Shown here in pieces: positions 51,759 to 59,671 of a stretch of DNA of 64,000 nucleotides; within the stretch, counting starts at the first letter, position 1; each line of letters starts with the position of its first letter. The position numbers were made by a program, and so were the translations under genes. This DNA is from Leucobacter chromiireducens subsp. solipictus (lineage in GTDB: Bacteria > Actinomycetota > Actinomycetes > Actinomycetales > Microbacteriaceae), in contig NZ_QYAC01000005.1 of NCBI RefSeq assembly GCF_016758195.1, forward strand, positions 124,001 to 188,000, written 5' to 3'. Below the pieces are notes generated by a model. The model ran no database searches. It had not been told where the DNA came from and worked only from the letters and a program-made list of their open reading frames with translations.

Positions 51759-53066
51759 CTAGGGTACGCCTCGACGGGCACGTCGTGGTGTTCCGGTGAC
51801 ACACGGCGTCATCGGCCGGGTGCCGGCGGCCGCGCCGAGAGGTCCCGGCCCCGCACCGGAATGCGTGGGCGGGGCCGGGACGATAACGCTGAACGAGACA
51901 ACCGTGGTGCCCGGCGTCGGCGGGACGCCGGAGAGCACTCCGGTTTCGGGATCAATCGAGAGCCATTCCGGTGCGTCTTCGCTCAGCGCGTACTGCGCTG
52001 CAGGGAAGCCGTCGGTGACCGTGATTTCATGGGTGAACGGGGTCAGTGCCGTCCCCGTCGCGGCATCGGCGCTGGTGACCTCGGCGCGAACGACCGGCAA
52101 CGTCACGGTTCCGCTGAACACATTGAACGAGCTGACCGCTTCTTCAAACGTGTATCGGAGCTCCGTGGTCGACTCAGCGAGGTTCAGGCTGACGATCGGC
52201 GCTTCCGGGGCACCCGGCGGCACGATCGTTCCGCCGAGCGTGGCGGGCGTGGTGCCGTCGTGGAGCGCGGTGTGTCCGGTGACGTCGAAGATGATGCGGG
52301 TGGCACCGACCGGAACAAACAAGGTTGGCCCCGCGACCGACTGAAAGTTCACCACGTGGCTGGCGTCCGCGTCTGGGGTGATGCCTTCGAGGCTGCGGAT
52401 CATGTTGCGATTCGCTTGGAACGTGCGGAGCCCGGTCGAGGCCGCCAGCGGCGTGAGGTCGGTCGTGCCCGTGTTGATAATCCGGAGCGAGCGGAGCGCC
52501 GGCTTGTTCGCGAGTGGCCCGATTCGGCCTTCCAGAGTCGGGTTTTCGTCGACCCCGATGTCAGTCAGAGCGGCGAGGTCGTCGAGGCCTTCGAGGGAGG
52601 TCAGCTGATTGCTGGATGCCGCGAGATACCCGAGATTTCGCATGTCGCGCAGCGGGCTGAGGCTTGAGACGGCGTTCCCGGTGACTCCCAGATGTGTGAG
52701 AAGCGTGAGCCCGTTCAGGGGACCGAGATCGGTGATCGCGTTGTGCTGCACGAAGAGCCGCGTGAGCTGGGTCGCGTGCTCGAGACCGGTGAGCGAAGTA
52801 ATCTCGCGCCGGTCGCACGAGAGTTCCGGCGTGATCGAGCCGAGCTCCTGCGCGGTGATGGCCTGGTCCGACGGTCGGCCAGCACCCAACTGTGCGTTAA
52901 TGCACGCGGCGAGGCCTGCGTCTTCGCTTTCGCCGAGCGCAGCGGCCGACGCGACGCTTGACCCCGCAATGAGCCCGTCGGCACTCAGCGCGAGCGCGCC
53001 ACTCGCGGCGAGATGCTTGCGATGTGTGCGGAGTGTTGTCCGCCGTGCCGTACGAGCTGCTCCCAT
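51759..53066 (-). CDS. Secreted leucine-rich-repeat protein with Ig-like domains
   Basis: 435 residues; ATG 53066 is chosen over 53072 because GAGGGGA gives correct spacing. Signal peptide ends near ASA-AA (residue 42). Residues about 85-225 hold six internalin-type LRR units (LTRLFVQHNAITDLGPLNGL and similar). An Ig-like region follows, and residues 345-395 (PEWLSIDPETGVLSGVP-type) form a putative-Ig/cadherin-like He_PIG module. The last 40 residues are Pro/Gly/Arg-rich with no LPXTG, helix or repeat, so either the protein is freely secreted or its anchor was lost. Function unknown; adhesion is plausible. Confidence 0.8.
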   Translation of the reverse strand: MGAARTARRTTLRTHRKHLAASGALALSADGLIAGSSVASAAALGESEDAGLAACINAQLGAGRPSDQAITAQELGSITPELSCDRREITSLTGLEHATQLTRLFVQHNAITDLGPLNGLTLLTHLGVTGNAVSSLSPLRDMRNLGYLAASSNQLTSLEGLDDLAALTDIGVDENPTLEGRIGPLANKPALRSLRIINTGTTDLTPLAASTGLRTFQANRNMIRSLEGITPDADASHVVNFQSVAGPTLFVPVGATRIIFDVTGHTALHDGTTPATLGGTIVPPGAPEAPIVSLNLAESTTELRYTFEEAVSSFNVFSGTVTLPVVRAEVTSADAATGTALTPFTHEITVTDGFPAAQYALSEDAPEWLSIDPETGVLSGVPPTPGTTVVSFSVIVPAPPTHSGAGPGPLGAAAGTRPMTPCVTGTPRRARRGVP

Positions 53067-53365
53067 GTGCATTCCCCTCGGTCGGTGCGTCGTCGCACGC
53101 GCTGTCGGGACACTCGATTCCCACCCGTCCCTGGGGTTGAAGTTATGTCGCCTTCAGGCGACGTCAAGGGGTGGTGTGTGGTGGGCTCGCCACTGTGATC
53201 TGGCCTTTTCTTCTGAGGGCCGTGGGTGGATTGCGGTTGCGGTAGTTGGGCGGTAGGTTGGGTGGTGTCACTGAACGAAGTGTTCAGTGATACGGACAGC
53301 GGTGTTCAGCATTTGCTCGCAACTAGCGCAGCGGAGCCCCGCGAGGAAGCGATGAGGGTTCCGGA
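53067..53365. promoter_or_regulatory. Divergent control region, LRR protein / XRE-cupin regulator
   Basis: Contains a perfect small hairpin GTCGCC-TTCA-GGCGAC (53147-53162) in the LRR leader and, near the regulator, the palindrome at 53269-53289. No gene is seen in the 299 bp. Confidence 0.45.
53269..53289. promoter_or_regulatory. Palindromic operator CACTGAAC-N5-GTTCAGTG
   Basis: Perfect 8-bp arms with a 5-bp spacer, 77 bp upstream of the XRE-cupin gene; a further half-site GTGTTCAGC follows at 53302-53310. Likely autoregulatory site of the adjacent regulator. Confidence 0.6.
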
Positions 53366-53959
53366 GTGACTGAAGAACAGGAGCTGGGTCGGCGCGTTGC
53401 CGAGTCCCGAGAGCTACGAGGCCTGAGTCTGCGCGCACTTGCCGCCGCCGCAGGCGTGAGTTCAAGCTTCTTGAGTCAGCTCGAGAACGGGCGCACGAAC
53501 GCATCGGTCGCCTCTCTCCGTAAGATTGCTGCCGCGCTGGGCGTCACGCCCGCGCACCTGCTCGACGCCTCAAATGGTCACACCCGTGGTGTGCTCCGCG
53601 GCACGGACCGGCCTACTCTGCCGCTCGATGGCGCACAAAAGTACGTGATCTCGCAGGAACCCCTGCGGAACCTGGAGATCTATTCCGGCACCTTTGCTCC
53701 GGGCGGGAGTACGGGTCCCGACCTTTACAGTCACGGCAACGCGCAAGAGTTCCTGATCGTGGTTGCGGGCGCGGTAACGCTCGAACTCGCCGGTGAGCGC
53801 TACACGATGCAGAAAGATGACTCGATCGAGTTTCTGAGCTCGGTTCCGCACCGCATCGTAAACGATTCTGAGGTCACCGCAGAGGTGCTGTGGATCAACA
53901 GCCCGCCGACGGGGGCCGAGGAAGTACATCCCGCTCAGCCGCGTACTGTCGCCGACTAA
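53366..53959 (+). CDS. XRE-cupin transcriptional regulator (PuuR-like)
   Basis: 197 residues from GTG 53366. Residues 7-65 are an XRE helix-turn-helix (LGRRVAESRELRGLSLRALAAAAGVSSSFLSQLENGRTNAS); residues 100-180 a cupin (GPDLYSHGNAQEFLIVVAGAVTLELAGERYTMQKDDSIEFLSSVPHRIVN) with histidine/glutamate metal-like ligands. This is the architecture of PuuR, which represses putrescine catabolism in E. coli. It opens a rightward run with importer system 3, the DAO-type oxidase, a cupin and an amidohydrolase, and probably controls all of them. Confidence 0.92.
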   Translation: MTEEQELGRRVAESRELRGLSLRALAAAAGVSSSFLSQLENGRTNASVASLRKIAAALGVTPAHLLDASNGHTRGVLRGTDRPTLPLDGAQKYVISQEPLRNLEIYSGTFAPGGSTGPDLYSHGNAQEFLIVVAGAVTLELAGERYTMQKDDSIEFLSSVPHRIVNDSEVTAEVLWINSPPTGAEEVHPAQPRTVAD

Positions 53960-54007
53960 ACAGACCCTTTTTGCTCTACCCCCATCCCCACACGCAAGGA
54001 GATCACG

Positions 54008-55123
54008 ATGATCAACCGCAAGCGATCCGCACTCGCCACACTTGGTGGGCTCGCGCTAGCTGCCACTCTTGTCGGCTGCTCCGGCGGCGGTGCCCCGGTC
54101 GAGGTTGACCTGGGCGACGGCCCCGCTGTTGCCGGCACAGTGAAAGAAAATGCTCTCGACGGCGTCACCCTCACGCTCGCCTCCTGGGGCGGTGTCTTCC
54201 AGGAGGGGCAGGTCGAGGCGGCATCCGTGCCCTTCGCGAAGGCCTCCGGCGCGACAATGCTCGACGACGGCCCCACTGAGTACGCCAAGGTCAAGGCGCA
54301 GGTCGAAAGCAAACAGGTGACCTGGGACATCGTCGACAGCGACATCATCTGGGCAGATATGCAGTGCGGTGAAGACGGGCTCCTGATGGACCTCGACACC
54401 GAGATCGTGGATATCTCTAACGTTCCCGAAGGATTGGTTGGCGACTGCTACGTGCCGGCCATGCAGTACGGCTACGTGATCATGTACAACGCTGACAAGT
54501 ACCCGACCGCACCGACCGGCTGGGCCGACTTCTTTGACACCGAAAAGTTCCCGGGCAAGCGCGGCATCGCGGGCTTTGAGGATATCGGCCCGGGAGTCTA
54601 CGAGGGTGCGCTGCTCGCTGACGGGGTGGCACCTGACGAGCTGTACCCGCTCGACATGGACCGCGTGTACACCAAGCTCGATGAGGTGCGCGAGAGCTTC
54701 ATCTATTGGAAGACCGGTGCCGAGTCTCAGCAGATGATCGAGTCGGGCGAAGCCGACATGGCGCTCGTCTGGTCCGGTCGTGGCTATGCCGCGGTCGAGA
54801 ACGGAGCGAACTACCAGCCGATCTGGAACCAGTCGCTCGCCATCGCCGAGGCTCTGGGCGTGCCGAAGAATGCGAAGAACCCGGACGCGGCGTTCGCGTA
54901 CATCAACTACTACCTGGGCGCCGAACAGCAGGCGAAGCTCACCGAGCTGACCTCCTACTCGCCCGTGCACCAGGACGCGAAGCCGGAGCTTTCCGAACTG
55001 GGCTATGAGTACCTGACGACGAACCCTGAGATCGCGTCCCAGATGGTGAAGACCGACGCTGGCTGGTGGGCGGAGAACTACGACGCCGAGCTGTCGCGCT
55101 GGCTGGACTGGATTCAGGGCTAG
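54008..55123 (+). CDS. Polyamine-type ABC importer binding lipoprotein (PotD-like), system 3
   Basis: 371 residues; ATG 54008 with AAGGAGA. Lipobox LVGC (C24). Binding fold close to system 2: LTLASWGGVFQEGQVEAASVPFAKASGA, WADFFDTEKFPGKRGIAG, MALVWSGRGYAAVENGANY and YLGAEQQAKLTELTSYSP. First of a D-B-C-A set. The 48-bp gap to the regulator gene suggests co-transcription. Confidence 0.9.
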   Translation: MINRKRSALATLGGLALAATLVGCSGGGAPVEVDLGDGPAVAGTVKENALDGVTLTLASWGGVFQEGQVEAASVPFAKASGATMLDDGPTEYAKVKAQVESKQVTWDIVDSDIIWADMQCGEDGLLMDLDTEIVDISNVPEGLVGDCYVPAMQYGYVIMYNADKYPTAPTGWADFFDTEKFPGKRGIAGFEDIGPGVYEGALLADGVAPDELYPLDMDRVYTKLDEVRESFIYWKTGAESQQMIESGEADMALVWSGRGYAAVENGANYQPIWNQSLAIAEALGVPKNAKNPDAAFAYINYYLGAEQQAKLTELTSYSPVHQDAKPELSELGYEYLTTNPEIASQMVKTDAGWWAENYDAELSRWLDWIQG

Positions 55124-55125
55124 CG

Positions 55126-56007
55126 ATGACTGAGACCGCACTGATCGGAGGCGGGAGGGCCCCCAAGGCTCCTCGCGCCTCCGGTCGGGCGTGGTTGCTG
55201 CTGCTTCCCGCCTACGCACTCCTGATCGGGGTGTTCGCTTACCCCCTCCTGGAAAGCGTGTGGCGAAGCTTCAGCGATCCCACGCTCGGCTTTGACAACT
55301 ACACCTGGGCGCTGAGCAATCCGAACAACGTCGGGGTGATTACTCGCACCTTCGGGAACGCGCTGCTGGCGACCGTGATCTGTCTGGCGCTCGCGTATCC
55401 GTACGCCTACCTCATGACCATCGTCGGGGCCAAAGCCCGTGCGGCGCTCGTCGTGATTGCCCTCATTCCGTTTTGGACTTCGCTCATGATCCGCACTTTC
55501 GCCTGGATCGTATTGCTGCAGGACGGTGGCGTAGTAAATACCCTCCTCGGCCTCTTCGGCATCGGGCCGCTCGAACTCCTCCGTACCAACACCGGCGTCA
55601 TCATCGGTCTGAGTCACGTGCTGATGCCGTTTATGGTGCTGCCGCTCTACGCCGTGATGAGCGGCATTGACCTCCGCCTCGTGACCGCGGCGCGTTCCCT
55701 CGGAGCGCGGCCTGCAGTGGCATTCGCCAAAGTGTTTGTTCCGCTGAGCTTGCCGGGCGTCGCGGCGGGGTCCCTGCTCGTGTTCATCCAGGCGTTGGGC
55801 TTCTACGTCACCCCGGCACTGCTCGGTTCTCCATCCGACAGCATGCTGGCGCAGTCCATCTACGCCCAGGTGTCGGGCCTGCTCGAATGGGGCCGCGGTG
55901 GTGCGCTCGGCGTCATACTGCTGGTCATCACTGTGCTGTTGCTCGGGATCATCGGCCTGGTGGCCCGACTCAGTAGCCGCAAGGGCATCAAAGTGAAGGT
56001 GCTGTAA
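55126..56007 (+). CDS. Polyamine-type ABC importer permease (PotB-like), system 3
   Basis: 293 residues, six helices. LALAYPYAYLMTIVGAKARAALVVIALIPFWTSLMIRTFAW and coupling motif LVTAARSLGARPAVAFAKVFVPLSLPG. ATG two bases after the binding-protein stop; the next gene overlaps its stop (TAATG). Confidence 0.92.
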   Translation: MTETALIGGGRAPKAPRASGRAWLLLLPAYALLIGVFAYPLLESVWRSFSDPTLGFDNYTWALSNPNNVGVITRTFGNALLATVICLALAYPYAYLMTIVGAKARAALVVIALIPFWTSLMIRTFAWIVLLQDGGVVNTLLGLFGIGPLELLRTNTGVIIGLSHVLMPFMVLPLYAVMSGIDLRLVTAARSLGARPAVAFAKVFVPLSLPGVAAGSLLVFIQALGFYVTPALLGSPSDSMLAQSIYAQVSGLLEWGRGGALGVILLVITVLLLGIIGLVARLSSRKGIKVKVL

Positions 56008-56813
56008 TGCTGAAAACACATCCCGTGACCAAAGCAATCCTGTGGGTGGTGGCAGGCCTCGTCGCGATCTGGTTGGTCGCACCGAGCCTGATCGTGATCC
56101 CCCTCAGCTTCACGGACAAGGCATCCCTCGTGTTCCCGCCGACCGGCTGGTCGACGCGCTGGTATGAGTCGTTCTTTACGAATCCGGAGTGGACCCGGGC
56201 TCTGGGGAACTCCCTGCTGATCGGTCTGCTCGTGGCCGCGCTGGCGACGCTCCTGGGGCTTCTGGCCGCTCTCGGTCTGCGACGTATGGCGAACAAGAAG
56301 ATCATCGCCGGGCTCACGTTCGGCCTACTGGCACCGATGGTTGTCCCCGGCATCGTGGTCGCCATCGGCCTGTACGCCGTGTTCCTGAAGGCCGGCCTGG
56401 TGGGCACACTCCTCGGATTCGTGCTCGCTCACACGGTGCTCGCCTTGCCATTCACGGTCGTCGCCATCACCGCTGGCTTTGCTGGGTTCGACTCTCGCCT
56501 GGAGCAGGCCGCAATGAGCCTGGGGGCGAACCGGTTCACGACGTTCATGCGTGTGACACTGCCCAATATCGTTCCCGGGATGATTTCCGGTGCGCTGTTC
56601 GCCTTTGTGACCTCCTTCGACGAGGTCATGCTCTCCCTCTTCATTAAGAGCCCCTACCTGAATACGCTGCCGGTGCTGATGTACTCCAGCGTCACCCGCG
56701 ACACGGACCCCACGCTCGCCGCTGCGGCCACCGTGATCCTCCTCATTACGACGGTCATCGTCGTTCTGGGACTGACCCTCTCCGGAAGGAAAACTCGTGC
56801 CCGAGCAAAGTAA
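56007..56813 (+). CDS. Polyamine-type ABC importer permease (PotC-like), system 3
   Basis: 268 residues, six helices. EAA motif LEQAAMSLGANRFTTFMRVTLPNIVPG and FAFVTSFDEVMLSLFIKSPYLNTLPVLM. Very similar to the system 2 partner. Its 3' end overlaps the ATPase gene by 17 bp. Confidence 0.92.
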   Translation: MLKTHPVTKAILWVVAGLVAIWLVAPSLIVIPLSFTDKASLVFPPTGWSTRWYESFFTNPEWTRALGNSLLIGLLVAALATLLGLLAALGLRRMANKKIIAGLTFGLLAPMVVPGIVVAIGLYAVFLKAGLVGTLLGFVLAHTVLALPFTVVAITAGFAGFDSRLEQAAMSLGANRFTTFMRVTLPNIVPGMISGALFAFVTSFDEVMLSLFIKSPYLNTLPVLMYSSVTRDTDPTLAAAATVILLITTVIVVLGLTLSGRKTRARAK

Positions 56814-57825
56814 CCGGGGCGCAGAGATTCGCCTCGACGGCGTATCCAAGCACTACCCGAAGTCGATCGCGCTGGACAACGTCTCACTGACGGTAGAGCC
56901 TGGCGAGTTCATGACATTTCTCGGACCGTCAGGTTCCGGGAAAACGACCACGCTGAACCTCATCGCGGGCTTCACCGACCTCACCACCGGTAGCGTACGC
57001 ATTGACGGTCGACAGATGGATGACGTACCCGTGCACAAGCGCGATCTCGGCATCGTCTTCCAGCACTACGCACTGTTCCCGCACATGAGCGTGTTCGACA
57101 ACGTCGCGTTCCCGCTGGCGCGGCGCAAGGTGTCGAAAGCTGAGACGGTGCAGCTTGTGCACGCGGCCCTCGAAACCGCTGGTCTGGCGGGCTTCTCCGA
57201 GCGCTACCCGGCGGAGCTCTCGGGTGGACAGCAGCAACGGGTTGCGCTCGCCCGCGCGCTCGTGTTCCAGCCCAAAGTTCTGCTGCTCGACGAGCCGCTG
57301 GGCGCCCTCGACAAGAACCTGCGCGAGAAGCTCCAGCTCGAGCTGCGCCGCATCCATCGTGACGTAGGGCGGACCTTTGTGTTTGTCACTCACGATCAGG
57401 AAGAGGCGCTGACGCTCTCCGACCGCATCGCCGTCTTCAACAACGGCCGGATCGAGCAGGTCGGTACCGCAAAGGAACTCTACGAGCGCCCCGCCTCTGC
57501 CTTCGTGGCAGGGTTCATCGGTGAATCCACGATGGTTCCTGATGCCTCGGCGGGCACTGTCACCGTGGTGCGCCCTGAGCACGGGGAGCTCTTCCCCGCG
57601 GAAGCCGCGCTCCCCACGGGGATGCAGGGCGCGCCGGTCACCGTGCGCCAGTCCGTATACCTCGGTGCGGGGTGGAAACACGAGATCGTGCTCGATCTTC
57701 CGGGTCAGGCTGAGCCCGTCGCCGGTGTCATTCGCGGCGCGGAACAGCTGGACTGGCTCGCCGGCTCCAACACCCCGGCCCAACTGGCATGGCACCCCGG
57801 CCGCGTGGCCGTGCTGCACGCATAA
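56797..57825 (+). CDS. Polyamine-type ABC importer ATPase (PotA-like), system 3
   Basis: 342 residues from GTG 56797 with TCCGGAAGGA upstream, inside the permease gene. Walker [11 protein letters not shown] (K49), FQHYALFPH, Phe105 in DNVAFPL, signature LSGGQ, Walker B LLLDEP, VTHDQEE, then a shorter TOBE region (VVRPEHGELFP...VYLGAGWKHEIVLDL). Complete and apparently functional; it completes importer system 3. Confidence 0.95.
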   Translation: MPEQSNRGAEIRLDGVSKHYPKSIALDNVSLTVEPGEFMTFLGPSGSGKTTTLNLIAGFTDLTTGSVRIDGRQMDDVPVHKRDLGIVFQHYALFPHMSVFDNVAFPLARRKVSKAETVQLVHAALETAGLAGFSERYPAELSGGQQQRVALARALVFQPKVLLLDEPLGALDKNLREKLQLELRRIHRDVGRTFVFVTHDQEEALTLSDRIAVFNNGRIEQVGTAKELYERPASAFVAGFIGESTMVPDASAGTVTVVRPEHGELFPAEAALPTGMQGAPVTVRQSVYLGAGWKHEIVLDLPGQAEPVAGVIRGAEQLDWLAGSNTPAQLAWHPGRVAVLHA

Positions 57826-57881
57826 CCCCACGGTCGCACCCCGCGGTCGAACCAGAGACAGAAAGCAAAGGACCCCTTCTC

Positions 57882-59252
57882 ATGATCAATGGCAATGTGT
57901 CGCACTGGTGGGAGCAGATTGGTGCCCCCCAGCCGCGACCGGAGCTCCCGGGCAACCTCACCGCCGACGTGGCGATCGTGGGGGCCGGCTACACCGGGCT
58001 GTGGACGGCCTTCTACCTGAAGCAGGCCAAGCCGGAGCTGCGGGTCGTCATCATCGAGGAACGGCACGTGGGCTACGGGGCATCCGGCCGTAACGGCGGC
58101 TGGCTCACCTCCGCGATCACGGGCGGTCGGGAGCAGTACGTGAAGAGCCACGGGCGCGACGCGGCCGAGCGGTTCCAGCGCGCCATGAACGAGACCGTCG
58201 ACGAGGTCATCCGGGTCGCCGAGGCGGAGGGGATCGACGCCGACATCAAGAAGGGCGGCGAGTTCAATGTCGCCTACACCCCCGCACAGGAGACACGGAT
58301 CCGCGCGTTCGCGGCGGCGGAACAGCAGTGGAAGTACGCGGACCTCAGCCTGCTCGAGGCCCCCGATGCGATGGCGAAGATCAACGTCGCGAACACCCGG
58401 GCCGCCGTGTGGCACCCGCACGCCGCCCGGATCCAGCCCGCGAAGCTTGCCGCAGGCCTTGCCGCAGCGGTCGAGCGCATGGGGGTCGAGATCTACGAGC
58501 GCACCCGCGCGGTCGAGATCGCCCCGCGAAGCGTCCGCACCACCCACGGCACCGTCTCCGCCGAGTACGTGGTGCGTGCGACGGAGGGCTTCACCGCGAA
58601 CCTCAAGGGCCTGCACCGCCTCTGGCTTCCCATGAACTCCTCGCTGATCGCCACAGAGCCATTGTCGGCCGCGGTGTGGGACGAGCTGAACTGGAATCAG
58701 GGCGAGGTGCTCGGCGACTTCGCTCACGTGTACATGTACGCGCAGCGCACCGCCGACGACCGGATCGCGATTGGCGGCCGGGGCGTGCCCTACAAGTACG
58801 GCTCGAAGACGGACACCGACGGGGAAACCGCGCTGTCCACGGTGGACACGCTCAGCGAGATCCTGCACCGCTTCTTCCCCGCCACGCGAGGCGCGGCGGT
58901 CGACCACGTGTGGTCGGGAGTGCTGGGCGTGCCGCGCGACTGGGCCGCAACCGTGGGGCTCGATCGCGAGACCGGGATCGCCTGGGGCGGCGGCTACGTC
59001 GGCACCGGCGTCACCTCCACGAACCTGGCGGGGCGCACGATCACTGACCTGATTCTCGGCAACGATTCCGAGATCGCGGCCCTGCCCTGGGTCAATCACC
59101 GGGTGCGCAAGTGGGAGCCGGAGCCGCTGCGCTGGGTCGCGACGAAGGGGCTCTATGCAGCCTACGGCGTCGCCGACCGTACCGAGCTCGCGGGTCGCCA
59201 GAAGACCTCCCCGATCGCGCACATCGCCGATGTGATCACCGGGCGCGGCTAA
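57882..59252 (+). CDS. DAO-family FAD-dependent oxidoreductase (PuuB-like)
   Basis: 456 residues; ATG 57882 with AAAGGA. N-terminal VAIVGAGYTGLWTAFYLKQ (29-47), VIIEERHVGYGASGRNGGWLT, and C-terminal YVGTGVTSTNLAGRTITDLILG are those of the glycine/D-amino-acid oxidase family, in the PuuB/OrdL branch that starts with a W-W motif (VSHWWEQIG). PuuB oxidises gamma-glutamylputrescine. No gamma-glutamylputrescine synthetase is in the window, so the true substrate may be a free or otherwise modified amine delivered by importer system 3. Confidence 0.88.
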   Translation: MINGNVSHWWEQIGAPQPRPELPGNLTADVAIVGAGYTGLWTAFYLKQAKPELRVVIIEERHVGYGASGRNGGWLTSAITGGREQYVKSHGRDAAERFQRAMNETVDEVIRVAEAEGIDADIKKGGEFNVAYTPAQETRIRAFAAAEQQWKYADLSLLEAPDAMAKINVANTRAAVWHPHAARIQPAKLAAGLAAAVERMGVEIYERTRAVEIAPRSVRTTHGTVSAEYVVRATEGFTANLKGLHRLWLPMNSSLIATEPLSAAVWDELNWNQGEVLGDFAHVYMYAQRTADDRIAIGGRGVPYKYGSKTDTDGETALSTVDTLSEILHRFFPATRGAAVDHVWSGVLGVPRDWAATVGLDRETGIAWGGGYVGTGVTSTNLAGRTITDLILGNDSEIAALPWVNHRVRKWEPEPLRWVATKGLYAAYGVADRTELAGRQKTSPIAHIADVITGRG

Positions 59253-59298
59253 GCCGCGGCCCACCTCAACACACCCGAATACGACGTAGGAGAACCTG

Positions 59299-59661
59299 AT
59301 GACGACGATCCTCACGCACGGTGCCCACGACACCGCAGCGGCCGATCTGGGCCCGCACGCACCGAAGCCGACCGCGCTCACCCCCGCACTGACCGAAGGA
59401 TCATTGACCGTGTGGGAGGGGGGAACGAATGACCGCATCTCGACCGGCCTGTGGGAATGCACCCCCGGCGACTTCACCGCGGTACGCGAGGGCTACACGG
59501 AGATCTGCACGATCCTCTCCGGCCGTGTCACCATTGAGGTGGCGGGCGCGGACCCGGAGGAATTCGGTCCCGGCGACGTCATGGTGATGCCGTCCGGGTG
59601 GGCGGGCACCTGGCGGGTGCACGAGCCGCTCCGCAAGCACTACACGACGATCCAGGACTAA
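59299..59661 (+). CDS. Small cupin protein (DUF861/EutQ-like)
   Basis: 120 residues; ATG 59299 with GGAGAA. A single cupin barrel: LTVWEGGTNDRISTGLWECTPGDFTAVREGYTEICTILSGRVTIEV...FGPGDVMVMPSGWAGTWRVHEPLRKHY. The G-YTE-x-C-x-I-L-SG block is the cupin_3 signature that commonly accompanies amine/carboxylate oxidases. Role unknown; perhaps binds or isomerises an aldehyde/imine product. Lies between oxidase and amidohydrolase genes in one operon. Confidence 0.87.
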   Translation: MTTILTHGAHDTAAADLGPHAPKPTALTPALTEGSLTVWEGGTNDRISTGLWECTPGDFTAVREGYTEICTILSGRVTIEVAGADPEEFGPGDVMVMPSGWAGTWRVHEPLRKHYTTIQD

Positions 59662-59671
59662 AGGAGCACCA

